This document shows, piece after piece, positions 1-9,625 of a stretch of 31,511 bases of DNA (the stretch's first letter is position 1; the number at the start of each line of letters is the position of its first letter). The DNA lies in the NCBI GenBank assembly GCA_002412935.1, contig DHWA01000015.1, forward strand, positions 1 to 31,511, written 5' to 3'. The position numbers and the translations under genes were made by a program. Source of the DNA: Patescibacteria group bacterium UBA5194 (GTDB lineage Bacteria; Patescibacteriota; Gracilibacteria; BD1-5; UBA6164). Below the pieces are notes generated by a model. That model saw only the letters and a list, made by a program, of their open reading frames with translations. It was not told where the DNA came from and did no database searches.

Positions 1-713
1 GAAAATATTTAAAACCAACTGAGGTAGCTTTTACTGTTACTGATTTTCTTGAAAAATACTTTACAAATATGATGGATTATAAATTTACATCACTTGTAGA
101 AGAAGATTTTGATAAAGTAGCAACTTGAAAAGAAAAATATCAAACAATGCTTTCAAATTTTTGGGAATGAAGTCTAAAAAAAGATCTTGAAAATGCAGGT
201 GAAAATGCTGAAAAAGTTATAGAAATGGTTGGTAAAGCTTGTCCTGAATGTGGAAAGGATTTAGTTTATAAATACAGTAAAACAGGTAAATTTATCGGTT
301 GTACTTGATACCCAGAATGTAAATACATAGAAAGAACAGAAAATGATAATGCCTGACTTGAAGCATTAAAAGAAAAATACGAATGAAAACCATGTCCAGA
401 ATGAGGTACTATAGTTGTTAAATTCGGTAGATTTGGTCCATTTTTAGCTAGTTCAAATTATCCAGAAGTAAAACGGATAGGGAAGATTAAGTCGGAAAAA
501 GATGAAATACTAGAAGAAATAGTAAAAGAAAAATGACTTTTAATTGACCAAGAAAGTGGGGAAGAACTTGTAATAAAAAACTCTAAAAGAGGACCTTTTC
601 TAGCAGCAAAAAAATATCCAGAAGTAAAAATAGCAAAACCAATTCCAAAAGAAGTTTGGGATGAATTAAAAGTAAGGATGATGAAAGGTGAGGAAGAGAA
701 TGGAGAGGTGTAA
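1..713 (+). CDS. topA: DNA topoisomerase I, C-terminal part
   Basis: This is the 3' part of a type IA topoisomerase, which relaxes negatively supercoiled DNA; the catalytic N-terminus lies upstream of the window. The frame starts at base 3 and reads UGA as glycine. A helical segment (TDFLEKYF) ends the core. Three zinc-ribbon-like repeats follow: ACPECGKDL...GCTGYPECK with four Cys, PCPECGTIV...GPFLASSNYPEVK with only two, and a third with none (SGEELVIKNSKRGPFLAAKKYPEVK). Progressive loss of zinc ligands along the tail is common in bacterial TopA. A short patch near 472-500 has unusual codons (CGG, GGG, TCG) for this AT-rich gene. The gene ends at TAA 711-713. Identity is secure from the CPEC and GPFLA repeat pattern. 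Confidence 0.9.
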
Positions 714-832
714 AAATATATTAGAAGAAAGTAAATATAAGTTTAGATAAAATATAGTTAGGTGAAATTCTCTTTTGTAAAAAAAGAATATGTATTTAAT
801 TTTATTACTTTTTAATTTTTAATAATAACAAG
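714..832. other. AT-rich intergenic region
   Basis: This spacer separates topA from the zinc-ribbon gene. No ORF of note, no strong terminator hairpin and no well-spaced promoter can be seen. It presumably holds the promoter of the next gene. Confidence 0.5.
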
Positions 833-1393
833 ATGACTAATAATGAACAATTACAAGGAAAAACTAAAAAATGTCCTAAATGTCAGGAAGATATTCAAAT
901 TGGAGCAATAAAATGTAAACACTGTGGTGCCGATTTAAGAAATTGGTTTATTAGACACAAAATTTTAACTGGAATTTTGTTTCTTTTTATAATTGGAATT
1001 ATATGAAATATTGGAAATGATACATCTGATAATTCAAATATATCATTAAGCAATAACATAAATCAGTAAGAAAAAAATACTAATGATGAAACAAAGCAAA
1101 CTGGAACATTATCGCAAAAAAATGCTATTAGAAAAGCAAAATCTTACTTGGATATGTCAGGTTTTTCAAGAGATGGTTTAATAAAACAATTAGAATTTGA
1201 AAAGTTTTCTAATGAAGATGCTATTTATGCATTAGATAATATTAATACCGATTGGAATAAACAAGCTGAAAGAAAAGCAAAATCTTACTTGGACATGTCA
1301 GGTTTTTCAAGAGATAGCTTAATAAAACAATTAGAATTTGAATGATTTACAAATGAACAAGCTACTTATGGAGTAAATGCAATAGGGCTATAA
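833..1393 (+). pseudogene. zinc-ribbon, membrane and Ltp-repeat protein split by an in-frame TAA
   Basis: The first part (833-1069, 78 aa) has a four-Cys zinc ribbon (CPKC at residues 14-17, CKHC at 28-31) and one transmembrane segment (about 44-60). An in-frame TAA at 1067-1069 interrupts it. The same frame then continues to TAA 1391-1393 and encodes two tandem repeats of about 47 aa (AKSYLDMSGFSRDxLIKQLEFE...), matching the Ltp / host-cell-surface lipoprotein repeat family (PF07553). The natural protein is probably zinc ribbon, membrane anchor, then surface repeats. The stop could be a real nonsense mutation or a base error, and the downstream part could start at ATG 1148. Glycine codons are about 12 GGN to 2 TGA, the reverse of neighbouring genes, which suggests recent acquisition from a standard-code organism. 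Confidence 0.65.
1130..1342 (+). repeat. two tandem 72-bp coding repeats
   Basis: Bases 1130-1201 and 1271-1342 are the same 72-bp unit with three differences. They encode the conserved core of the two Ltp-like repeats. Near identity at DNA level, including silent positions, indicates recent duplication or gene conversion. Confidence 0.9.
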
Positions 1394-1449
1394 CAAAAAA
1401 TCACACTTTTTTAGTAAGAAAAAATATTAAAAATAATTTCCCAAAAATT

Positions 1450-2457
1450 ATGCCAGATTCTAAACAAATAATCTTTTATAAATCTCAAACTTGAAATATA
1501 AAAATAAATGTTTTTTTGAAAGATGAAATGCTTTGGTTATCACAAAAAATGATGGCTGAACTTTTTTGAGTTCAAGAAAATAATATAACTTATCACATAA
1601 AAGAAATCTATAGCTCTTGAGAATTAGATAGTAACTCAACTACTCAAAAAATTTGAGTAGTTCAAAAAGAGTGAAATAGAGAAGTAAAAAGAAATATTGA
1701 TTTTTATAATCTTGATGTAATAATTGCAGTTTGATATAGAGTAAATTCAAAACAGGCAACTCAGTTTAGAATTTGGGCAACAAATGTATTAAAAGAGTTC
1801 ATTATAAAAGGTTTTGTAATGGATGATGAAAGACTAAAAAATTGAGATAAATTCTGAAAAAAATACTTTGAAGAATTGCTTGAAAGAATAAGAGATATTA
1901 GAACGAGTGAAAGAATATTTTACCAAAAACTTACTGATTTATATTCTCTGAGTGCTGATTATGATAAAGATAGTGAAATAACAAAACAATTTTTTGCCAC
2001 TATTCAAAATAAACTTCATTATGCAATATCTGGAAATACAGCAGCAGAAATAATTTATGATAGAGTAGATTCAGAGAAAGAAAATATGTGATTAAAAAGC
2101 TGGAGAGATAGTCCAAAATGAAAAATAATGAAAAGTGATGTGAGTATTGCAAAAAATTATTTAGATGAAAAAGAAATAAAAACTTTAAATTTACTTGTAA
2201 ATGCATATCTTGATATTGCTGAAATGCAAGCAATGGATGAACAAATTATAACTATGCAAGATTGGAAAGAAAGAATTGATGATTTTCTAAAATGAGCGAG
2301 AAAAAATATTTTACTTGATGCTGGAAAAATAACAGCAAAACTAGCAAAGGAAAAAGCAGAAAAAGAGTATGATAAATTTAAACCAAAACAAGATTTATTA
2401 TACAAAAATGATTTTGATTTATTGCTTGAAGAATTAAAACAAAAGAAATTAAAGTAA
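1450..2457 (+). CDS. RhuM family (virulence-associated) protein
   Basis: A 335-aa protein read with UGA as glycine. The N-terminus (IIFYKSQTGNIKINVFLKDEMLWLSQKMMAELFGV) and the block around NIDFYNLDVIIAVGYRVNSKQATQFRIWATNVLKEFIIKGF are typical of RhuM/virulence-protein homologues, which carry a KilA/Bro-like DNA-binding region. The C-terminal half is helical and charged. A segment near residues 195-215 (ISGNTAAEIIYDRVDSEKENMG) also matches the family. RhuM proteins are common on accessory islands, and their biochemical role is not established. The start ATG is the first in frame and sits about 55 bp after the Ltp gene. Glycine codons are mostly TGA, so this gene is adapted to the host, unlike its upstream neighbour. 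Confidence 0.85.
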
Positions 2458-2627
2458 ATATTTTAGAAATTCCTTCTTCCTGAGAATTGAAATACTTTTC
2501 TTGAATTGATTGAAAAAGTTTAAAAAATATTTCATAAAATAAAATATGAGATATAAAATGAAATATACTTAAAAGTGATTGCTGACATTGAGGTTGTACT
2601 TATTCTAAAGAAAATAGATAAAAATAA
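2458..2627 (+). other. intergenic region with possible gene remnant
   Basis: In the frame with a TTA codon at 2463-2465 the plus strand is open apart from one TAA. It reads EIPSSGELKYFSGIDGKSL, the stop, then GDIKGNILKSDCGHGGCTYS, ending at a TAA near 2618. TGA codons are frequent, as in real genes here, but there is no start codon and no recognised family. It may be the decayed C-terminus of a pilin-like or other secreted protein, or chance. Confidence 0.25.
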
Positions 2628-3155
2628 TTAATTAACTTTTTTTTCTCTATTATACAAGTAAAAAATCACTCAAGCTATACTTCAAAAAAGATGTCATATA
2701 AGACTTATTCATGGCATAAATCATATACCTATATTTATAACTATAGCTGTTATTCATCACTTATATTCAGGATTATTTTTATTGTAGAGTTCCAATGTAA
2801 AATATGTTAAAATAGCCATACAAAAACCACTTATTCATATAGTATTTCATGAAGTAAATAAAAATAAAGAAATTCAAACAAAAATAGTATTAAATATAAA
2901 AAATATAATAAATTTTCTTTTTCAGATTAAATCTTCCAATCAATTTCAGAATATATAAATAAATAATGAATTAAAAACAAAATGAATTATCCCTCAATGT
3001 AAAAATTGATATAATAAAAATTGAACCAAAACCATTTGATACATAGATTCTGACAAAAAGGCATGATTTATACCGAAATTTGTTAATCCATGAATAAAAT
3101 AAGTTAGAGCTGTTATTACGGCAGATATAATAATAAGTATATTTGAAATAGTCAT
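2628..3155 (-). CDS. rhomboid family intramembrane serine protease
   Basis: A 175-aa polytopic membrane protein. Rhomboid proteases cleave transmembrane segments of substrates inside the membrane with a Ser-His dyad. The loop-helix motif HGGIIHFVFNSL (H53, H58, N62), the nucleophile motif GISGF (S109) and the helix with GHLFGSIAG (H155) are all present and in order. This is the compact six-helix core without extra cytosolic domains. It starts two bases after the lgt stop codon and is almost certainly cotranscribed with it. Several functional glycines, including those of HGG, SGF and GHLFG, are UGA-encoded or adjacent to UGA codons, so the gene is invisible to standard-code callers. Substrates are unknown. 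Confidence 0.85.
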
Positions 3156-3157
3156 AT

Positions 3158-4024
3158 TTATTTACTTAATTTAATAAAATAATAAATTCAAACAATAAAC
3201 ATAGGAAATGTTAGAATCTCTCACATAGTTAAAAATCAGAATAGATATCAGATTTGTGGATCAGGAGTTCTAAAAAACATCTCTACATAAATCCTAAAAA
3301 TAGAATAAAACACTAAAAAAAGTGAAGCTACTTGTCAATCTTTTATAGGAAAAAGTGAATAGTATTTTTTTTGAGTTATAATGTTTAATACATTTTTCCC
3401 CATATTTTGTATTTTATGTTCTATATTTTTTTGTCTGTAAAAATAGTGTAAGATTAAAAACAATACGACTCATTCTAAAATAGCTTCAAGTAAAGGAGAA
3501 GGGAAATATCAAACAGAATTTATATAAACAGCAAAAGGTCAATCATAAGGACTATATCAAAGTAGTTCTTTATTGAGGTAATTTCATAATCTTCATAATC
3601 ATAATCATACAGGTAGACTTCTACAGACTTCATCAGTAAGCTTTAAAAATGCTTTAGAAGTTTGTGGATTTAATTCAAGTTTATTATTCAATATTGATTT
3701 CTTATACTTTTTAGCAAAAAAATACATAGCTAAAATAACTCAAATTGCTCAACCATGAAAACTCATTCATCATTCCCAAATTTTGAATAAATTAGAAGGA
3801 TTATTTATATAAAAAATGAGATCATAAAACAATATATAACCTATTCTTCATCATAAAATTACTCAAATAAATGTAAATAAAAGTAAGTCATCCATCTTTT
3901 TATGACTCAATTTTAATCACCTTTTTACAATTATATATGAAAATATAAATCAAAGCACATACATAAGTCAATAGTATGTTGGTGCAATAGTTAATCAAAA
4001 AAAATGTATTTTAAAGATATACAT
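3158..4024 (-). CDS. lgt: prolipoprotein diacylglyceryl transferase
   Basis: Lgt moves a diacylglyceryl group from phosphatidylglycerol to the lipobox cysteine of prolipoproteins, the first step of lipoprotein maturation at the membrane. The 288-aa product has about seven hydrophobic segments. Family motifs occur in order: GGRIGY (58-63), MSFHGGAIG (H90), GLGLGRLGNYLNKELLG (140-156, with R145, N148, N151 and E153), and the C-terminal FRTPDPQIGYLFG followed by MGEILTFPM. A lysine-rich insert lies between the second and third motifs. The start was chosen because ATG precedes the usual first periplasmic/TM segment and no earlier in-frame start is present. It is followed two bases later by the rhomboid gene. 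Presence of lgt implies lipoproteins in this organism. Confidence 0.93.
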
Positions 4025-4145
4025 AACAATTATTTATTAATTTAAAAAATGTTATTATTTTCCTTTTATTTTCAGGTTTATTATCAATTTCTAATATTGT
4101 TTTTACTTGACAATATACTTATTTATAAAAAAGTAATCAAAATAT

Positions 4146-4174
4146 TTGACAATATATAAAATATGTTGCATAAT
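4146..4174 (+). promoter_or_regulatory. promoter candidate for the M23 peptidase gene
   Basis: TTGACA (4146-4151), a 17-bp spacer and CATAAT (4169-4174) give a near-consensus sigma-70-type promoter facing the M23 gene, leaving a leader of about 110 bases. A second TTGACA at 4107-4112 has no well-spaced -10. The rest of the 269-bp divergent spacer is AT-rich and otherwise blank. Confidence 0.5.
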
Positions 4175-4293
4175 TTATATGAGATAATTAATTACACACA
4201 AATTAATTTAAATGTCAAAATATATAATTTAGTAATTAAAACTAATTATATACAAAAACAATTTAAATAAAAATTATTTCTAAAAAAAAGATT

Positions 4294-6690
4294 ATGAAAA
4301 CAACTATAAAGAAAACCATATCAGCACTTCTGATATGACTAGTAATTATCCCCCCCGATATTACTAGGTCGGCCAGTCAAGAAATAATCTATCCTTTACA
4401 ACAAGTTGCAAAACTTGAATGTAGATATGAAAAATTTGCAGATCTTGATAGTGCTTGTAAAGAGAATTTAAAAATTCTTAAAACAAGTGATTATCAAAAA
4501 TATGCAGATTCAAATGATTGATATAATGAATACACCAGAAGATATACTGTTTTATGGTGATCATCATATACATATTGATGGGATATGTGAAATGGATGAC
4601 ATATGTGAGTAGATATAGCAACTTCAGAATGAACTCCAGTTTATGCAATGGCTGATTGAGAAGTCATTATTGCTCAAAATAAACTTGATTATTGAAATCT
4701 TATAACTATAAAACATACTATAAATTGAAAAAAGATAGTTTCAAGTTACGCTCATTTATCAAAGATAGATATGAAAGTATGAGAAAAAGTTAGAGCTTGA
4801 GATAAAATATGAGAAGTTTGAAGTACATGAAATTCTACTTGAAACCATTTACATTTTCAAATAGATATTGCTACACAAAATTCTCCAGCTTATTATACCT
4901 ATGATTCATGTCCTTATACATATAACGATATAATAAATAACTGAAAATGTTTTTCAGATTTACAAAATTTAACTGTTGATCCTTTAGCTTTTTTAGAAAC
5001 TTCTTGAACAATTTTAAATAATATTACTATAAAAGAAGTTATTATAAAAAAAGTATCTAATAGTTCTACAACTAATCAAAGCAAATGAAATACAAGTAAT
5101 ATATTTAATACTCCAGTTTATTTAGATTCTTCTTCTAATGATATTATTGAAGTACAAAATATATACAAAAATTTATGATATTATAATTGAGCGATAGATT
5201 GAAATTATAATTCTATATTGCAAGATATAATAAAATATCAATTAGATAAAAAAATAATTGCTAGTACATCTGATGATTGAGCATGATATTTTGGACCTAA
5301 AACTAGAGCTCAAACTAAAATTGATTACAATAATTATTTAACTTCATCAAAAAATACAAATATAAATACTAATAATACTAATATAACAACAGAAGTAGCA
5401 TCTTGAGTTCAAAAAGTTGAAAAAATTAGTAGGGAATGAATGTTAACAAGAGAACAAATTGAAGCAAAAGAAATTGATGAGTTTAAAAGAAAATATGATA
5501 TACAAATTCAATTCAAAAATATATGAAATAATGTTTGATTATGAGAAAATAAAAGTATTTGAATAAGTATTAAAGATAAAAAATGAAATTGATTTATATG
5601 AAATACTCCATATCCAATTACTTTTATGAGTGATACAAGTTTAATTGATGTATTTCCAAGTAAATTTTATAACTTTACGGATTGAAAAAGAGATATAACT
5701 GTAACAGGTAAAAAAACATGAAATACTACTCTTTATGTAAAAATGTGAACTAAAACAATTGAAAGTATAAGTTTAAAAGTATTTGATGATAAAAAAGCTT
5801 TAAATCCAAAATCTGCAATAGTTTTAGCTAAGTCAAAAGTTATTCTATGAGATAAAAATCTATGAGCTGTAATGTTTAAAGATGATAAATGAACAAGACT
5901 TTTAAATCTAAAATATACTTGAGAATTTGATTTAAAAGCTGAATGAAATGCTAAAATATGTGTAAAATCATGAGATATAAAAAATATTAAAGCTATAATA
6001 AATAAAACATGTAATGAAAGTGATTATGTTAAAAGTAAAACAATATCATATAAAGACACTGTCTGATGACTTGTTATATTTGACTACAAAGTTTTTGATA
6101 ATCAGGCTAAAATTAAATTGTACTCATTTAATGAGAAAAAAGATTTAATAGTACTAAATTTAAAATCAGATGCACCTAAATGATTAACAGAGAATTATGC
6201 TTACTATGATGACATAATGAATCTTCTTGAGAATAACATTGCAACTTCAGAACTTAAACAATGATATTTCCTAGAAAAAAGAGCTATGACTGAAAAAGAA
6301 AGTATAACTTGGATTAAAAATACACTTTTATCAATAAAAAAAGATACAGTTGATAAAAATATAATAGCAATAATTGATTCAAAGTTAGAAACATTAAATA
6401 AAGAAAATGTAAGCGCTTTTACATCTATAACAAGAAAAGATTTCTTAGATAAAGCTTATAAATATTTAGTCTTTAATAAATCTCCTCAAGTTTCAATAAC
6501 TTATAGAGATTTAGAAAAAGAAGATAATAAAAAAGCAAATACAATATTTGATAAAACAAATACATGGAAAGATAAATTTGGTGAAAATTATTACCAACCA
6601 AACCAAAATATTACTAGGTGAGAATGAGCTTATGTAATATCCCTAGCAATAGATAAAACCAAGAATTCTACTTTAACTTTATGAAAATAA
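4294..6690 (+). CDS. secreted M23 peptidase with peptidoglycan-binding and SLH-like domains
   Basis: A 798-aa exported wall enzyme. A signal peptide (about 1-28, ending near TRSASQ) is followed by an M23/LytM-type zinc metallopeptidase domain (about 85-200). Zinc ligands are visible in GGHMGVD (H103, D107) and HLHF (H187), with the usual SYAHL motif; M23 enzymes cut peptide cross-links of peptidoglycan. Next comes a PG_binding_1-like domain (VQNIYKNLGYYNGAIDG...FGPKTRAQ, about 285-350). An Ig-like/beta-rich region (about 400-500) follows. The tail (about 650-790) resembles S-layer homology repeats (ITYRDLE...YQPNQNITRGEGAYVISLAI). The protein is therefore probably a wall-anchored amidase or endopeptidase. 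The 5' end holds a run of seven C (4350-4356), unusual in this genome. Confidence 0.85.
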
Positions 6691-6739
6691 TTGATGTAAC
6701 AAAAAACAAAAACAAATTTAATTTTATAATAATAAAAAT

Positions 6740-7105
6740 ATGAGAACAAGAGAAATACAAACTTTAAGTCCTTCAATTGGATTACAAAATACACAAGATA
6801 GATTAAGTAAAGATACTAAAAATTCATTAATTGAATTTAACAAAAGATGAATAAGTTTATTAGAAAATCCATTAGCTGAATATGGAAATGAAGCACTTAG
6901 TGTACTTAATATGAAAAATACAACTAAAGATGAAGAAATAAGTATCAACTTAGGTCAAATGTTATGACTTTCAAATAAAAAATTATGGGAAATTATTACT
7001 AATGATAGAGAAAATAAACAAATAGAAAATATGATATCACCTTTCTGATTACATCTAAATTGAGTAGCTGATGATTATAATTTTAAACAAACAGTTAATG
7101 CATAA
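6740..7105 (+). CDS. hypothetical protein, 121 aa
   Basis: This ORF runs from ATG 6740 to TAA 7103-7105, with UGA codons at several positions (KRGISLL, QMLGLSNK, SPFGLHLNG). It is soluble and mixed-charge, with no signal peptide, transmembrane segment or recognised motif. It lies about 50 bp after the M23 peptidase and just before a strong terminator, so it is probably the last gene of that transcript. A role connected to the cell wall is only a guess from position. Confidence 0.65.
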
Positions 7106-7121
7106 AAAATATATCTAAAAT

Positions 7122-7156
7122 AAAAAAAGTATGAATTTTAAATTCATACTTTTTTT
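7122..7156 (+). terminator. rho-independent terminator
   Basis: A perfect 10-bp stem (GTATGAATTT at 7129-7138 with its complement at 7140-7149) is extended by an A tract on the left and a T tract on the right. It can work in both directions, but here it ends the M23/121-aa transcript before lysC. Confidence 0.85.
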
Positions 7157-7174
7157 ATTTTAAAACTACAAAAC

Positions 7175-7201
7175 TTGATTTTTTGTTTTTTCAAATATAC
7201 T
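7175..7201 (+). promoter_or_regulatory. promoter candidate for lysC
   Basis: TTGATT (7175-7180) and TATACT (7196-7201) with a 15-bp spacer lie directly behind the terminator and 33 bases before the lysC start. The spacer is short, so the call is tentative. No lysine riboswitch fold could be recognised in the short leader. Confidence 0.35.
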
Positions 7202-7234
7202 AAAAACAATTTATATATAAAATTATTAAGTTTT

Positions 7235-8578
7235 ATGAAAATCCTTAAATTTTGATGAACTTCTTTGGGTAGTTTAGAAATGATACAAAAAACTGCACAG
7301 ATAGTTACTGAAATAAAAAATACTTCTAAAGAAGATGTCGTAGTTGTAGTATCAGCTATGAGTACAGTAACAAATACTCTTATAGATCTTTGTGACCTAG
7401 CAAAAAAATGAGATATAGAATCTGTAATGAATTGAATTAATAAATTAAGAGAAAAACACGAAAATGTAATAATATGAATTTGTTCCAATAACGCTTGTGA
7501 AGAACATTTTAACAATATAAAATCTAATTTAGATATATTACATGACATATTTAAATGAGTTACTTTATTATGAGATTTAAGTTCAAAAGATAGAGCTAAA
7601 ATATTATATTTTTGAGAAATATTATCTTCTATACTTTTATCACTAGCAATCAATAAATTAGGATATGATTCAAGTTTTTATAAATCTGCTGATATAATTA
7701 TGTGTGAATGAGAATATATGAATTCAGAATACATAAAAAAATTAACCGAAAAAAAAGCTGAATATTTTTTAAAAGAACATAATACTCAAAAAGAAATTCC
7801 AGTTATAACTTGATTCTGATGATGAGATGAAAATTGAAATATATATTTATTTGATAGATGATGAAGTGATTATGTAGCAACAATTATATGAAATATATTT
7901 GATGCAAATAGTGTAGAAATATGGACAGATGTAGATTGAGTGATGTCAGCTGACCCAAGAATAATCAAAAATCCTATAATTTGGGATGAACTTGATTATT
8001 CTGTTAGTGCTGAATTTGCACTTACCTGAGCCAAAGTATTACATCCAAAAACTATTTCTCCAGCCCAAGAAAAAAATATCCCAGTTTATATAAAAAATAC
8101 TTTTAATCCAAAAGCTCAATGAACTAAAATTTGTAAAAGTAATAAATTATCTTGAATAAAATGAATAAATATTGATAATAATCAAGTTTTGATAACATTT
8201 ATTGATAACTCAATGATATGATGAATTTGATATTTATATATTGCTATGAAAATAATAAGAGATAATTCAGTAAGTATAGATTCTGTAGCTACTTCTGAGA
8301 CATCATTCACATTATCTATAAAAGAAAGTGATTTATCTACAAAATTAAAAGATGAATTATATAAATTAAACGATAAGTTTACTATAACTATAGATGTAAA
8401 TGTAACAAAAATATCTATTGTTTGAGATAATATAAATGATTATAGTGTATTATCTACTTTAGATGATATAAAATTGATTTCTAAATGAGAATTTAATAAA
8501 ACTTTAACTATTTTTATAAATAAAGTAGAAAAAGATATTATTTTAACTAAACTACATAAAAGTATATTTTGAATTTAA
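7235..8578 (+). CDS. lysC: aspartokinase
   Basis: This enzyme phosphorylates L-aspartate to aspartyl-4-phosphate, the committed step toward diaminopimelate and lysine. At 447 aa it is a normal length for the family. The N-terminal KFGGTS motif is complete, with both glycines encoded by UGA. Other family signatures are VVVVSAMSTVTNTL, FDRGGSDYVAT, WTDVDGVMSADPR and SAEFALTGAKVLHPKT. The C-terminal region after about residue 305 looks like the regulatory ACT pair, so feedback inhibition is likely. It begins a cluster with asd and the aminotransferase, 22 bp upstream of asd. Almost all glycines are UGA. Confidence 0.95.
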
Positions 8579-8600
8579 TTTATTACTTAAGTATTAATTT

Positions 8601-9602
8601 ATGAGTATAAATATATGAATAGTTTGAGCAACTTGAGCGGTTTGAGTTGAAATGATTAAGTGTCTGTATGATTTAAAAATACCTATTAAAGAGCTTAGAC
8701 TTTGAGCTTCTCCTGAATCTGCTTGAAATATTTTTAATACACTTTTTTGAGATATTACATTAAAAAAAGTAGATGAAGATTTCTTTGAATGATTAGATTA
8801 TGCTTTATTTTCAGCTGGGTGAGATAATTCAAAGGCCTTTGCACCAATAGCAAATAAAAAATGAGTTATTGTAATTGATAATTCTTCAGCTTTTAGATAT
8901 GATGATAATATACCTCTAGTTATACCTGAAATCAATGCAGATTCTATTTGAGATGCTAAAATAATAGCAAATCCAAATTGTACTACTGCAATAGCTTTGA
9001 TGGCTGTAAATCCAATATACAAAAAATACTGAATAAAAAAAATGATAGTTTCAACTTATCAAGCAACAAGTTGAGCATGAGCAAAATGAATGGAAGAACT
9101 TATAGAAAATACAAAAAAATATCTTGCTTGAGAAAAAAGAGAAAATAAAGTTTTTGCATACGATATTGCATTTAATCTAATTCCGCACATAGATACGTTT
9201 CAAGAAAATTGATATACAAAAGAAGAAATGAAAGTAACTTGGGAAACTCATAAAATACTTTGAAATAAGGATTTATTAGTTAGTTGTACTGCTGTGAGAA
9301 TTCCGACTCTGAGAGCTCATAGCGAAAGCATAGTAATTGAAACTGAAAAAAAAGTAGATATAGAAGATATTAAAAAGTTACTTTCTGATTCTCCATGAGT
9401 TGATTTAGTTGATGATACCACAAACAAAATCTACCCAATGCCATTAACTGCAGCAAACAAATACAATATTGAAGTTTGAAGAATAAGAAAAAATCTGGTT
9501 TTTTGAGATTACTGAGTAGAATTTTTTGTATCTTGAGATCAACTTCTCAGAGGTGCTGCTCTAAATGCAGTTGAAATACTAAAATATATGATTAGTAAAT
9601 AA
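8601..9602 (+). CDS. asd: aspartate-semialdehyde dehydrogenase
   Basis: Asd reduces aspartyl phosphate to aspartate semialdehyde with NADPH. The 333-aa product begins with the nucleotide-binding loop GIVGATGAVG (residues 6-15) and contains the catalytic-cysteine motif NPNCTTA (C127). Further family features are the segment STYQATSGAGAKGMEEL and the motif RIPTLRAHSESI. The C-terminus has the usual GDQLLRGAALNAVEIL. It lies between lysC and a PLP aminotransferase, each separated by about 22-24 bp, indicating one operon. The start ATG gives exactly the expected beta-strand before the glycine loop. Confidence 0.95.
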
Positions 9603-9625
9603 TTTATTATTTAACAATAAAAACT

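Noticed and set aside
7157..7234. lysine riboswitch before lysC
   Set aside because: The leader is under 80 bases and very A/T-rich; the aptamer needs well over 150 bases.
7144..7653. 169-aa minus-strand ORF
   Set aside because: It lies opposite lysC, whose family motifs and code-25 frame are unambiguous.
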